A stretch of 64,000 nt of DNA from an uncultured Lachnospiraceae bacterium. GTDB taxonomy: Bacteria; Bacillota; Clostridia; Lachnospirales; Lachnospiraceae. Location of the stretch: assembly GCA_951800145.1 (NCBI GenBank), contig CATOJE010000009.1, positions 1-64,000 on the forward strand, given 5' to 3'. This document shows, one piece after another, positions 1 to 8,460 of this stretch (positions are counted from its first letter, which is position 1; each line of letters begins with the position of its first letter). The translations under genes were made by a program, and so were the position numbers. The notes under the pieces are model-generated. The model was not told the DNA's origin, did no database searches, and saw nothing but the letters and a program-made list of their open reading frames with translations.

Positions 1-113
1 CGTAAGTAATATCTCTATCACTCACGCCTTCTCTAAACATTTTATTCTTTTTTCAATAAATTTTTAATCTGTCCAATTACCTGTTCAATCCTCAGTTACC
101 AGCTTCAACTTTG

Positions 114-461
114 TTAAACATAGATCAGTTCCTTTAAAATAATCTCTTCCGCAATCGCTTTGTGTTGATTAGCAGCTCTTACCCAGGCCATCTGATCTGC
201 TTCTTTATCCGCCAATGGTTCTTTTTCTTCCAACTGTTTCAGAATTACCTCTTCCCGTTCTCTGGCTGCCTTGTCCACTTCCAGAAGATGCTTTCCAAGC
301 GTATCCTGCAGAAGCATCACCTGATAGGTTGAATTTCGATGGTTTTTCAGATAATCTCTGCGAAGAAAACCATACTTGCCAAGTTGCTCCATCTGCTCAC
401 CGGATTTATAAGTAAGATCCGGAATCAGATATCCATTTACATTCGTATACGTTAATTTCAT
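114..461 (-). CDS. TnpV-like transposon-associated protein
   Basis: A small charged protein of about 115 residues. Its opening (MKLTYTNVNGYLIPDL) and the LGKYGFLRRDYL segment match my recollection of TnpV, a short accessory protein of clostridial conjugative and mobilisable transposons whose function is unknown. The start is placed at the ATG after a GGAGAG site; an in-frame ATG lies six codons upstream at 479. The C-terminal half is rich in Glu and Lys and probably helical. No transposase, recombinase or mobilisation gene is visible beside it, so this may be the edge of a mobile element outside the window or a remnant. Confidence 0.72.
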   Translation of the reverse strand: MKLTYTNVNGYLIPDLTYKSGEQMEQLGKYGFLRRDYLKNHRNSTYQVMLLQDTLGKHLLEVDKAAREREEVILKQLEEKEPLADKEADQMAWVRAANQHKAIAEEIILKELIYV

Positions 462-656
462 TTTATTAGCACTCTCCATTTCTCATCATTTTTTGACCAC
501 AAATTTACGACATTTACGACAAATCTGACACTGCTTTACAATATCAGACAAAATGACTGATGCCCCGGAAAGCCTGTAAAACAGGCACTTCTAGGATACA
601 CAAGACAGGACAAAAATCGACTTCCATTATCAAGAGGTGAGTGCTAATTTTTTATC

Positions 657-685
657 TTGATTTTCCGTCCCATATTCGCTACAAT
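657..685 (+). promoter_or_regulatory. Sigma-A-type promoter of the SIR2 gene
   Basis: TTGATT (657-662) and TACAAT (680-685) are separated by 17 bp. An AGGAGG ribosome site follows at 712-717, six bases before the ATG at 723. The rest of the 480-656 stretch holds no gene that I can support. Confidence 0.65.
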
Positions 686-722
686 TACAATGAACCAATG
701 ATTTTCCCTACAGGAGGATTTT

Positions 723-1565
723 ATGGACTTTTATGAAATGATTGGCGATCTTTCCCTCGCTTTAAACCGGGAAAAGCTAGTAATTTTCGTAGGCGCCGGA
801 GTTTCCAAGAATTCCGGCCTTCCCACCTGGGGGCAAATGGTTCAGGCCTTTGCCGACAAACTGGGCTATCCCACAAACGGCCGTCTGGCCACGGACGAAT
901 ATATCCGCATTCCCCAGTATTATTACTGTATGGATGAAAGTGAGGGGCATACAGACTACTATACCCTGCTGCAGTCCATGATACCGGAGGATATCCGCCC
1001 GAATCTGCTAAACCATCTGATCGTCTCCCTCCATCCGAAGCATATTGTAACTACAAACTTCGACACCCTTTTAGACCAGGTGGCAAGACGGTATCAGATC
1101 ATCAAAAAGGACCGGGATCTGCTCACCGGCATCTCGGCCCATTATCTGTTAAAGCTTCACGGTGACATCCGCCAGCCCAGGGAGCTTGTTTTTAAGGAAG
1201 ACGACTATCTTCAGTATTCTGAGACCCACCGGCTGATGGAAACCTTCCTAAAGTCCCTGCTGATTGACCATGTGTTCTTATTTGTGGGATATTCGCTGAA
1301 CGACTATAATTTAAAAACCTTTGTCAGCTGGATTGATTACATCGCTAAGGAAATGCAGGTAAAGCAGGAAATGCACCGGAATTACTTCCTTTCCAGCAGC
1401 CACCACGCCGGAAAGGATTATCTTCGGAAATATTATGAGGGTAAGGGGCTGGAGGTCATCGATCTGTATCAGCTTCCTGAGGAGGTGGATGCCCGGGCGC
1501 AGTCTGTCCTTTTATCCGAGGAGCTGGGGAGAAAGACCTACGCTGTGCTGGAGCTTCTTGGCTGA
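723..1565 (+). CDS. SIR2-family NAD-binding domain protein
   Basis: A 280-residue protein that is essentially one SIR2-like domain. Visible motifs are GAGVS (24-28) for NAD binding, TTNFDTLLD (110-118), LHGD (145-148) with the likely catalytic His, and GYSLND (189-194). Stand-alone bacterial SIR2_2 domains are often NAD-consuming effectors of antiphage systems, but some are of unknown role. There is no TIR, Argonaute, HerA or NACHT partner beside it, so a defence role is inferred only from the family. It has its own promoter and ribosome site and converges on the next gene with 5 bp between stop codons. A TnpV-like gene lies upstream, which fits recent acquisition. Confidence 0.85.
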   Translation: MDFYEMIGDLSLALNREKLVIFVGAGVSKNSGLPTWGQMVQAFADKLGYPTNGRLATDEYIRIPQYYYCMDESEGHTDYYTLLQSMIPEDIRPNLLNHLIVSLHPKHIVTTNFDTLLDQVARRYQIIKKDRDLLTGISAHYLLKLHGDIRQPRELVFKEDDYLQYSETHRLMETFLKSLLIDHVFLFVGYSLNDYNLKTFVSWIDYIAKEMQVKQEMHRNYFLSSSHHAGKDYLRKYYEGKGLEVIDLYQLPEEVDARAQSVLLSEELGRKTYAVLELLG

Positions 1566-1570
1566 TTCCC

Positions 1571-2080
1571 TCACAGAATCCTTTTTAAAAAGGATAAAAA
1601 GTCTTCCTCTGCAGCCTCTAATGGCTTTGTATTCTCATAGACATAATCATAGCTGTACTGCTCCACCTCATCGTCCGACGCATTCCCCCATGTCTCAATC
1701 CCCTCCAGAGGCCGTTTTATCAGCAGGGTAATGCACTGGTTTGGGATTTTCTCCTTTAACTTGTCTATCTCCCTTCCCTCCCGGATATGGACGAACATCA
1801 GCTCCTCTTCCCCGGCTGAAAATTCCTGATACTGCTGAAAAAGATAGCTGGTTGGCAGATCGTTATACTGGGTGAACGCCTCCTTTAAATCAGCCAGAAA
1901 CTTCCTTGCCTTCGGGGTTTTCTCCCCCTTCCATCCATAGGCTGCTGCAATCTCCTTAATAGGAGTAATGGAGGAAACATTCCTCACCCGATAGTATTTT
2001 CCGGCAAAGCCGCAGAGCGTATCCTTCCCCACGCCCCCTTTTCCATTAATCACAATTAATCTTTTTTTCGATTTGTCCAT
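1571..2080 (-). CDS. P-loop deoxynucleotide/adenylate-kinase-like protein
   Basis: About 169 residues beginning MDKSKKRLIV with a Walker A motif GKGGVGKDT at 13-21. The GKDT ending and the later RPLEG segment are like deoxynucleoside-monophosphate-kinase and dephospho-CoA-kinase-type P-loop proteins, so phosphoryl transfer to a small nucleotide is plausible, but the substrate is not evident. The start at 2080 follows an AGAGAGAG purine tract; the open frame extends to 2119 without a good ribosome site. It is the last gene of a minus-strand run with the deacetylase and the CaCA antiporter. An 18-bp palindrome (1578-1595) falls in its last codons. Confidence 0.7.
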   Translation of the reverse strand: MDKSKKRLIVINGKGGVGKDTLCGFAGKYYRVRNVSSITPIKEIAAAYGWKGEKTPKARKFLADLKEAFTQYNDLPTSYLFQQYQEFSAGEEELMFVHIREGREIDKLKEKIPNQCITLLIKRPLEGIETWGNASDDEVEQYSYDYVYENTKPLEAAEEDFLSFLKRIL

Positions 2081-2120
2081 AATCTCTCTCTTTCTCTCTT
2101 GTGAAGCTTGTAAATCCATC

Positions 2121-2897
2121 TTATTGTACCCTTGGCTCCTGGCGCCCCTCCTGGGTTAACTGATAATTTTCCGGAAGCACCAGGCTGGTAAGGGGCGTCG
2201 GCTCATATCCCATACCCCTCAGCCCAGGGATGATTCCCTCCAGAGCCTGGGAAGTGTATCTGGCCCCGCCGTGAAACCGGATAATGCTTCCGCTTTTCAA
2301 ATTTTCATTCTCCAGCACCTGATGGAGTACTGCTTCTGCCCCATAGTCCTTCCAGTCCTCTGAGTCCACATCCCAGCAGATTGGATAATACCCCATACCA
2401 CACACAGAGGTAATCAGCCCGTCGTCAAATCCCCCCCTGAGAGGCCGGAATAAGCTCATCTTGTGAAGCTCTCCCAGTTCCTCTGGAATTTTGCCTTCTG
2501 TCCCCAGCAGTCCGAGGTCGTGGCCCCCTGCAAGGATTGCCTCCCGCTCTCTGGAATGTTTTAAAAGCCAGTCATCTTCGGCAAAAAAGGAGGCACATAC
2601 CCCTCTTTCTGCCAGAACCTCCAGTACCCTGTCCAGCCGCTCTTCAATATCCCCGGCCAGCTCAAAGGTAAGGGAAACCTGTCTCCTGCCATTTTCCACG
2701 CTGCAGATCGGAAGCATTTCCTCCCCGCATTTATGATTCCTTCCTTCCGCTATGGCCCGCACCCTTTCACTTCCGGCCCGGATGGCCTGCCGGCCCGCTG
2801 AAAAAAGGGACAGAAAGCCTATGGTTCCGAGAAAAATAATCATCCAAAACACACCGTTTTCCGCGGCACGCGAAAGCATCTGATTCCAACCCTTCAT
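2121..2897 (-). CDS. Membrane-anchored NodB-like polysaccharide deacetylase, degenerate
   Basis: A 258-residue protein with one N-terminal membrane segment (about 16-33) and an extracellular NodB-like domain (about 72-245). In active NodB enzymes motif 1 is TFDD and motif 2 is HTxxH. Here the equivalents read LTFEL (76-80) and GHDLGLLG (125-132), so the usual base Asp and one metal His are missing. Later motifs are recognisable: RPLRGGFDD (151-159), WDVDSEDW (175-182) and FHGG (208-211). It may have altered chemistry or be a non-catalytic glycan-binding relative. The ATG follows GAGGGGAG by seven bases. It lies in one run downstream of the antiporter. Confidence 0.8.
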   Translation of the reverse strand: MKGWNQMLSRAAENGVFWMIIFLGTIGFLSLFSAGRQAIRAGSERVRAIAEGRNHKCGEEMLPICSVENGRRQVSLTFELAGDIEERLDRVLEVLAERGVCASFFAEDDWLLKHSREREAILAGGHDLGLLGTEGKIPEELGELHKMSLFRPLRGGFDDGLITSVCGMGYYPICWDVDSEDWKDYGAEAVLHQVLENENLKSGSIIRFHGGARYTSQALEGIIPGLRGMGYEPTPLTSLVLPENYQLTQEGRQEPRVQ

Positions 2898-2958
2898 TCT
2901 TATTCTCCCCTCATAATCAGATCCTTGTTTTTAACCTTGGCGGGCCTGGCACATGAGT

Positions 2959-3894
2959 TCACCGGATGGCGATATACACCCCATAAGCTGCATACACGGC
3001 CAGCATGCCCATCGAGGCCTTCTGGCTGATGGACTGCTTCTTCCAGGACAGCAGCCAGATCACCATACTGCTAAGCAGCAGAATCCCCAGATCATAGATG
3101 GATTCCCCTGCCACTGACACAGGATGGATCGCTGCCGAGAGCCCTAACACAGAAAGAATATTAAAAATATTCGATCCGATCACATTCCCCATCGCCATTC
3201 CATTTTCCCCTTTTTTTGCCGCCACCACAGAGGTGACCAGCTCTGGCAGGGATGTTCCCATCGCCACGATGGTGAGACCGATCAAGGTCTGGCTAAGCCC
3301 GAAGGCTTCTGCGATCCGGCACGCATTATCCACTACCAGATCCCCTCCTGTCACGATAGCTGTGATCCCTCCGATGATAAAAAGAATACTGACCATAGGA
3401 GAGCGGCGAATCCCGCGGATCGCCTCCTCCAGCTCCGGCTCCCTGTGCTGCAGTGCATGGTGAATAATGTACAGCAAATACAGGATCAAAATGCCAAACA
3501 GCACCATACCCTCCAGCCGTCCTACCTTGCGGTCAAAGCAGCAGAAAAGCAGCAACAAAAGGGTGATCCCGATGGAAATCGGAAAGTCCCGTCTTAAAAT
3601 CGTCCCATCCACCGGCAGTGCCACTGCAGTGCCGCAGGCCCCTACCACAACCAGCAGATTAAATAAATTAGAACCGATCACATTGCTGACTGCAATATCA
3701 TTATTTCCTGTTACGGCAGCTGTAATGCTGACTGCCATCTCCGGCATGCTGGTGCCCAGTGCAATCACCGTCAGGCCAATCACCACCGTAGGGATCCGCA
3801 GCAGCTTTGCAATGGAGGAGCTCCCCTCTACAAAGTAATCCGCACCCTTCACTAAAAGAAAAAATCCAGCTATCAGAAGTACATACATTATCAT
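2959..3894 (-). CDS. Calcium/sodium antiporter, CaCA superfamily (YrbG type)
   Basis: A 311-residue polytopic protein built from two inverted repeats. Each repeat carries the CaCA alpha motif: TSMPE with SNVIGSN in the first half, TSLPELVTS with GNVIGSN in the second. Length and motifs match the YrbG/CaxA K+-independent Ca2+/Na+ exchanger group, which exports Ca2+ against Na+ or H+. The start chosen (MIMYVLL) has GGGGA upstream; the open frame extends 12 codons further. A consensus promoter lies just upstream, so this gene probably leads a three-gene transcript with the deacetylase and P-loop gene. Confidence 0.9.
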   Translation of the reverse strand: MIMYVLLIAGFFLLVKGADYFVEGSSSIAKLLRIPTVVIGLTVIALGTSMPEMAVSITAAVTGNNDIAVSNVIGSNLFNLLVVVGACGTAVALPVDGTILRRDFPISIGITLLLLLFCCFDRKVGRLEGMVLFGILILYLLYIIHHALQHREPELEEAIRGIRRSPMVSILFIIGGITAIVTGGDLVVDNACRIAEAFGLSQTLIGLTIVAMGTSLPELVTSVVAAKKGENGMAMGNVIGSNIFNILSVLGLSAAIHPVSVAGESIYDLGILLLSSMVIWLLSWKKQSISQKASMGMLAVYAAYGVYIAIR

Positions 3895-3942
3895 TTGATA
3901 TCCCCTTTGTCTACTTTTATCTCTTGGCAAATCACAAATCCC

Positions 3943-3971
3943 AGTATAGAGAGGCGTTTTTTCTTTGTCAA
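3943..3971 (-). promoter_or_regulatory. Consensus promoter for the antiporter operon
   Basis: On the minus strand TTGACA (3966-3971) and TATACT (3943-3948) are 17 bp apart. The -35 box overlaps the stop codon of the AGCS symporter gene, so the antiporter run can be transcribed independently of it. Confidence 0.8.
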
Positions 3972-5314
3972 GGGGCCTGGGGAAATTTTACCTGCCCGGC
4001 CAGAAGAAAAAGGGCGGTCAGATTTGGCAGTGCTAAAAGCCCATTCAGAATATCGGAAGCCAGCCAAACCTTTCCCATGGAAAGTATGCACCCCGCCCCC
4101 ACAGCCATCAGATAGAGCCCCTGGTAAAGCCGGGACAGACCGGGGCTGCCCTTAAGCCGCCCTGCCCGAAGCAGAAGGTAGCCAAGCGCCTGCGCTCCCA
4201 GATAATACCAGGCAATAATGGTGGCAAATGCAAACAGAATCAGTGAAACCGATACCAGTCTTCCCCCCAGGCTTCCAAAATATTTGGAAAAGCACCAGGA
4301 GGCCAGGGCTGCGCCGGACATCCCGGCTCCCCCTTCATATTCCTTCATGCTGCAGAGTATCGCAAGGCCGGTTAGCGTGCATACTACGATGGTATCAAAA
4401 AACACTTCAAATATAGCCCACATCCCCTGAAGCGCAGGGTCCTGGCCTGGGGAATCCCCATGCAGAACCGCCAGGCTTCCCAGGCCGGCTTCATTAGAAA
4501 ACACGCCTCTGGCCAGGCCGTAGCGGACTGCCTGGCTGACTCCGAACCCGGCTCCGCCGCCGGCCACGGCTCTAAAGCGAAAGGCATCCTGGAAAATGTC
4601 CTGCGCCACCTCCCCCAGACTTGCCCTGCTGAAGAAAAGCACCCCCATGGCGCAGAACAGATACAGGCCGGCAGAAAATGGGACCAGCCCGGCGGCGGCC
4701 TGCCGTATCCCCTTTCCCCCTCCCCGGATAATCCAGATAACCAGGGCGCACAGAAGGACGGCGCTCCATCCCTCTGGGATATGGAACGAGTAGCAGGCCG
4801 TCTCCGCCAGCGAATTCGCCTGAACCATAGAGCCCATCCCCAGAGAGCACAGCACGCAGAGAACGGCGTAGAGGGCGGCCAGCCCAGGCCTTTTCGCCAG
4901 CCGCTCCAGGTACACGAAGGGGCCGCAGATCCTCTCTCCTCCCTTCCCCTGAAACCGGCTGGCTGTCCCCAGATATACCTCCCCATATGCGGTAGCCATC
5001 CCGATAAAAGCGGATACCCACATCCAGAAAAGAGCTCCGGGACCGCCGCAGGTAATCGCCGTGGCCACTCCCACGATATTCCCTGTCCCCACCGTTGCCG
5101 CCAGCGCTGTGCAGGCGGTTTTCAGCTGCTCTCCTCTGGAAATCCCCTCCTGGCCCGGCTTTCCCCAAAGCAAAGCACCCACGGTCGCCTTCCACCAGGT
5201 TCCAAATCTCCGAAGCTGAAATCCCCGCCCCAAAATGGTATACCGTATCCCGGCCGCCAGAAACAGCGCCATCAGCCACGGCCCCCACACAATCCTGTGA
5301 ATTAGTTCCAGCAT
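3968..5314 (-). CDS. AGCS-family sodium:amino-acid (alanine/glycine) symporter
   Basis: About 448 residues with roughly ten hydrophobic segments. The region TVGTGNIVGVATAITCGGPG followed by FWMWVSAFIGM is the family signature of AGCS (AlsT/DagA) Na+-coupled alanine/glycine carriers. The segment SNEAGLGS is a second conserved AGCS motif. Substrate choice among small neutral amino acids cannot be read from sequence. The start at 5314 has GGGAGG seven bases upstream; another ATG lies two codons before. It is divergent from the phospholipase-like gene. No clear promoter could be assigned in the AT-rich gap. Confidence 0.92.
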   Translation of the reverse strand: MLELIHRIVWGPWLMALFLAAGIRYTILGRGFQLRRFGTWWKATVGALLWGKPGQEGISRGEQLKTACTALAATVGTGNIVGVATAITCGGPGALFWMWVSAFIGMATAYGEVYLGTASRFQGKGGERICGPFVYLERLAKRPGLAALYAVLCVLCSLGMGSMVQANSLAETACYSFHIPEGWSAVLLCALVIWIIRGGGKGIRQAAAGLVPFSAGLYLFCAMGVLFFSRASLGEVAQDIFQDAFRFRAVAGGGAGFGVSQAVRYGLARGVFSNEAGLGSLAVLHGDSPGQDPALQGMWAIFEVFFDTIVVCTLTGLAILCSMKEYEGGAGMSGAALASWCFSKYFGSLGGRLVSVSLILFAFATIIAWYYLGAQALGYLLLRAGRLKGSPGLSRLYQGLYLMAVGAGCILSMGKVWLASDILNGLLALPNLTALFLLAGQVKFPQAP

Positions 5315-5488
5315 CCCCATCCCTCCCGTCCCTCCAAATATGTCCAGCAGCTACTGTCCTGTTTTCATACTTTATGGCTCCGAAACCAAAATTATTACGA
5401 AAAATCAACGGTTCATTCTATCATTTTCGCCGGATCGATGCTATACTTAAAGCAGCATTATATCATTCCTGAGGAAAGAGGTGATCCC

Positions 5489-6475
5489 TTGCCCGGTTTT
5501 ACTACACATTATATTCTTGGCATGAAGGCCTTTAATGATCTTCCCATGAATCAGTTAAAATATATCATCTCCAAATATCGCTGGCTCTACCAGCTGGGGC
5601 TCCAGGGGCCGGACATGTTTTTCTATAATATCCCGGTTCTGCGGCACCGGGATTACCGGAACGTGGGCTCTTATATGCACGAGCATCATGTAAATGATTT
5701 TTTCTCCTGCTGCTTAAACCATTTAAGTACCATATCCTCCCGCCAGCAAAGGGAGCAGGGGGTGGCCTACATGGCCGGATTTTTCTGTCATTACATCGGC
5801 GATTATATTTGCCACCCCTTTGTTTACGGCCGGATTCACTACAATCCGGAAAATCCCTCCTCCCAGGCTCATGGATGTCACGCCCTGCTGGAGAATGATT
5901 TAGACGCCCTGCTTTTAGCCAAATACAAGCGAAAAAAGCCTTCTCAGTTTAACCAGGCTGCCACCATCTGCCTGAATGGCCAGGAAATCCAGTTCATTTC
6001 CCGCTTTCTGGCGGAATGTATTAATGAGGCTTACTACCCCCTTACCTACCGGAATAATTACCAGGTTTCCCCCCGGATGATCCACCGCTCCATCCTGGCC
6101 CTCCGGTTTGGCTGCCGTACCCTGGCCGACCCCCAGGGGAAGAAAAAAAGCAAAATCGCCTTTGTGGAATCCATCTTTTTAAAAAATCCGGTGGCCTCCC
6201 AAAAGCTGGTCACCGATGAGGTGGAAAATCCACGGGAGAGCTTAAATTCCTTCCACCAGGTCTGGACCAATCCCTGGAAGCCTTCCCTGGCAAGCACGGC
6301 ATCCTTTCCCCAGCTGTTCCGCCAGTGCCTGGGGAAATGCAGCCTGATCTATTACTACCTGAATGCCGCCCTGACGAAAAATGCCCTTCTGGAGGACCAC
6401 TTTCCTCCTCTGTTGGCAGAGCTGGGAAATTATTCCTACCACAGCGGGCTTGCGGTGGTGGATCCGCCGTTCTGA
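5489..6475 (+). CDS. Zinc-dependent phospholipase-C-like protein
   Basis: About 328 residues matching the cytosolic zinc-dependent phospholipase C-like family of Firmicutes. It opens PGFTTHYILG and has a run of His and Asp residues suited to a tri-zinc site (LQGPDMFFY, MHEHHVND, CHYIGDYICHPF, GCHALLEND). No signal peptide is visible, unlike secreted toxins of the fold. I place the start at TTG 5489, five bases after GAGGTG; the open frame upstream to 5438 lacks a ribosome site. A TATACT box at 5442-5447 could be the -10 of its promoter, though the -35 is weak. A very strong hairpin terminator follows. Physiological substrate is unknown. Confidence 0.78.
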   Translation: MPGFTTHYILGMKAFNDLPMNQLKYIISKYRWLYQLGLQGPDMFFYNIPVLRHRDYRNVGSYMHEHHVNDFFSCCLNHLSTISSRQQREQGVAYMAGFFCHYIGDYICHPFVYGRIHYNPENPSSQAHGCHALLENDLDALLLAKYKRKKPSQFNQAATICLNGQEIQFISRFLAECINEAYYPLTYRNNYQVSPRMIHRSILALRFGCRTLADPQGKKKSKIAFVESIFLKNPVASQKLVTDEVENPRESLNSFHQVWTNPWKPSLASTASFPQLFRQCLGKCSLIYYYLNAALTKNALLEDHFPPLLAELGNYSYHSGLAVVDPPF

Positions 6476-6500
6476 CCGAGTTTGGATGTCCCAGATTAAA

Positions 6501-6554
6501 AGAAGCAGCCCCAGTTGCAAAAAGCATATGCCTTCTGCAACTGGGGCTGCTTCT
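6501..6554. terminator. Strong bidirectional intrinsic terminator
   Basis: Perfect 19-bp stem: arms 6501-6519 (starting AGAAGCAGCC) and 6536-6554, with a 16-nt loop. The right arm is followed by TTTCC and the left arm is preceded by a short A run. It sits between the convergent phospholipase-like gene and the metallo-hydrolase gene and can serve both. Confidence 0.9.
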
Positions 6555-6572
6555 TTCCTATCCTTCGCTGCC

Positions 6573-7706
6573 CTACTGTATGATCTGATCTCCATCCTTT
6601 ATGCATACATGGTATGGTACTCCCAGCTGGGCCATCCACTTTCTGGTCTCAATGGTTTTCCAATTTCCGGAATCCGTGCCGCTTCCACTGTCATTATTCC
6701 ACAGCCAGCCCGGTGCGCCCCACAGGCATACCTGAGGCTGAAGGGCCTGATAAAATTCCAGTCCCACCCCATCCTGACCATGATGAGCCATCTGGACAAT
6801 ATCGCATTTTAATTCCTCCGGAGTATGGTCCGCCAGGAACTGTTTCCCGGTCTCTGCTCCCATATCTCCCAAAAACAAAGCCTTTTTCCCGTTTATATCC
6901 AGCATATATGCCACGGAGCTGTTGTTAATGGAATTGTGCGCCTGGAGGTAGGGCTGGTTCATCACCGTAATCTTTATATTATCCACCCAAATCTCCTGGC
7001 CCCTGTATATGTCGCCATGAATCTTTTCCTGCGGCTGCAGGGATAGGGACGCCATAATCTTCGCCACCATATCCGCCCGTCCCGGCTCATATTCCTGATA
7101 CCAGCTTAATCCGGTAAAGGAAAAATAAAAATGATCCACTGTAATTCCATACTCCGGGTGATTCAGAATCTCATTCAAGGCCCCTACATGGTCCGAGTGG
7201 GGATGGGTAATCAGCCAGGTATCCACATGGCTTCCCTTGGCTGCCAGCGTCTGTACAAGGTGGACCGTATCCTCCGGGGTCCCTCCGTCCACCATAATAA
7301 TCTTCCCCTGATTCGTCTCGATCAGTGCAGACAGCATCTGACTGGCTGACTGATTCGCCAAAAGGGTGATTTTTGAGCCTCCCAGATATCCTGTAATTGG
7401 CTCAGACACTGTCATCACCGGGGCATAATCTGCCCCCGGCCCTACCTTCTGTCCCCCGGCAGAGCCAGCGGCGCGGATCACTCTGGTGCCTGCGTCATTC
7501 TTGCTGTCCGAATCGGCGCCTGCCAGTATATTCGTCGGAATGGTAGGTGCATCCATCAACAGCACACCCTGCTTTTTTATGATATATTCATCAGAAACAA
7601 TTGCCTCTGCCGCTTCCCCGCGCAGCGTCTCATAACCAGAGGGAATTGCTATGGCAATCAGCGCCAGCATCCATGCCTTTTTGGTATATTGAATCCATCG
7701 GTTCAT
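6573..7706 (-). CDS. Secreted metallo-beta-lactamase-fold hydrolase (ComEC C-domain-like)
   Basis: A 377-residue protein with an N-terminal hydrophobic signal or anchor (about 8-25), a low-complexity linker of about 75 residues, and an MBL-fold domain. Metal motifs are THPHSDHVGAL (HxHxDH), GDMG and AHHG. This arrangement, with metal sites like the C-terminal domain of ComEC, is common in clostridial exported proteins of unknown substrate; phosphodiester or lactone hydrolysis are both possible. The ATG chosen follows GTGAGGAG by seven bases; a GTG five codons earlier at 7721 is possible. It follows the lipoprotein gene with a gap of 14 bp and probably shares its promoter. Confidence 0.85.
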   Translation of the reverse strand: MNRWIQYTKKAWMLALIAIAIPSGYETLRGEAAEAIVSDEYIIKKQGVLLMDAPTIPTNILAGADSDSKNDAGTRVIRAAGSAGGQKVGPGADYAPVMTVSEPITGYLGGSKITLLANQSASQMLSALIETNQGKIIMVDGGTPEDTVHLVQTLAAKGSHVDTWLITHPHSDHVGALNEILNHPEYGITVDHFYFSFTGLSWYQEYEPGRADMVAKIMASLSLQPQEKIHGDIYRGQEIWVDNIKITVMNQPYLQAHNSINNSSVAYMLDINGKKALFLGDMGAETGKQFLADHTPEELKCDIVQMAHHGQDGVGLEFYQALQPQVCLWGAPGWLWNNDSGSGTDSGNWKTIETRKWMAQLGVPYHVCIKDGDQIIQ

Positions 7707-7720
7707 CGTTCTGCTCCTCA

Positions 7721-8239
7721 CTATTCATTTCCTCCTAAGGGAACCACCGGGGAGTGCTCGCCTGCTGGAACCGTCATATTTACCAGCCAGGTACTCTCAT
7801 CCTCTAACCCATCTTCTGGCATTACCTGAACGGTAAAGCTGTAATCGTCAAAGAATCCTCCGTAATGGCTCTCATCCGCCAGAGCCAGCGAATTATTCTG
7901 AATCGCAATGCAGTCATTTAGATTTTTTATCAATGTGGCAGCATATTGGGCTGCCTTTTCCCCATCTACCTCTTCTACATCCACAAATAGCTGAGCGATA
8001 ATTTTCTTCTCCTCATCCTTATGAGAAAAATTAAAGGTTAATAATCCGGGATATTCTTCGGAATCCTCATAATAGCCCATCAGATCTCCGCTAACCTGAT
8101 TCCAGTCCAGCTCTACATCCGTCACAATGGAAAAATCCGGCTGGGCCTTTACCTCCGGATCTAAAATCGTGCTTTGGGTACACCCGGCAGACAGCACCAC
8201 AATGCAGCTCATAGCTGCTGCAAGAAGCATTTTTTTCAT
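7721..8239 (-). CDS. Secreted lipoprotein of unknown function
   Basis: A 172-residue protein starting MKKMLLAAAMS with a signal peptide and lipobox LSAGC, so it should be anchored by a lipid-modified Cys on the outer face of the membrane. The mature part is acidic and predicted mixed alpha/beta; I do not recognise a domain. The start at 8239 has GAGGAAGAGG just upstream. It is the first gene of a two-gene transcript with the MBL-fold protein, which suggests that both act at the cell surface. A TATAAT box lies at 8302-8307. Confidence 0.75.
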   Translation of the reverse strand: MKKMLLAAAMSCIVVLSAGCTQSTILDPEVKAQPDFSIVTDVELDWNQVSGDLMGYYEDSEEYPGLLTFNFSHKDEEKKIIAQLFVDVEEVDGEKAAQYAATLIKNLNDCIAIQNNSLALADESHYGGFFDDYSFTVQVMPEDGLEDESTWLVNMTVPAGEHSPVVPLGGNE

Positions 8240-8301
8240 TTTCCTCTTCCTCTCTCGTCTTATTGATTCGCTTTCTCTCTTCGCTCTCATAACAATAGTG
8301 T

Positions 8302-8307
8302 ATTATA
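8302..8307 (-). promoter_or_regulatory. -10 box for the lipoprotein/MBL transcript
   Basis: A perfect TATAAT on the minus strand, about 60 bp upstream of the lipoprotein ATG. I could not find a good -35 at 17 bp, so this call rests on the -10 and position. Confidence 0.45.
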
Positions 8308-8371
8308 TCCGAACCAATACCATTTGAATAGGGCTTTTGAAAAATTGTCAGAAAATCTTCACAAATTCCTC

Positions 8372-8400
8372 TTGCTTTTTTTTCAGCCTGGTGCTATTAT
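8372..8400 (+). promoter_or_regulatory. Promoter of the BCCT transporter gene
   Basis: TTGCTT (8372-8377) and TATTAT (8395-8400) with a 17-bp spacer. Directly downstream an inverted repeat GTTCAA (8401-8406) / TTGAAC (8429-8434) spans the expected start of transcription and could be an operator. Confidence 0.6.
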
Positions 8401-8460
8401 GTTCAATATATTTCATAATATTATTTTTTTGAACATCAGATTACCACAGGAGGCTAGATT

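Noticed and set aside
1-640. Intact insertion sequence or integrative element
   Set aside because: Only a TnpV-like gene is visible; no transposase, recombinase or clear terminal repeats.
723-1565. Thoeris or other multi-gene SIR2 defence system
   Set aside because: No TIR-domain, Argonaute or NTPase partner on either side; only the SIR2 protein can be supported.
1578-1595. 18-bp AT palindrome as terminator between convergent genes
   Set aside because: No T run on either strand after the stem, AT-rich, and inside the last codons of the minus-strand gene.
4460-5305. 281-codon open frame on the plus strand
   Set aside because: Antisense shadow of the AGCS symporter; low-complexity translation without domain features.
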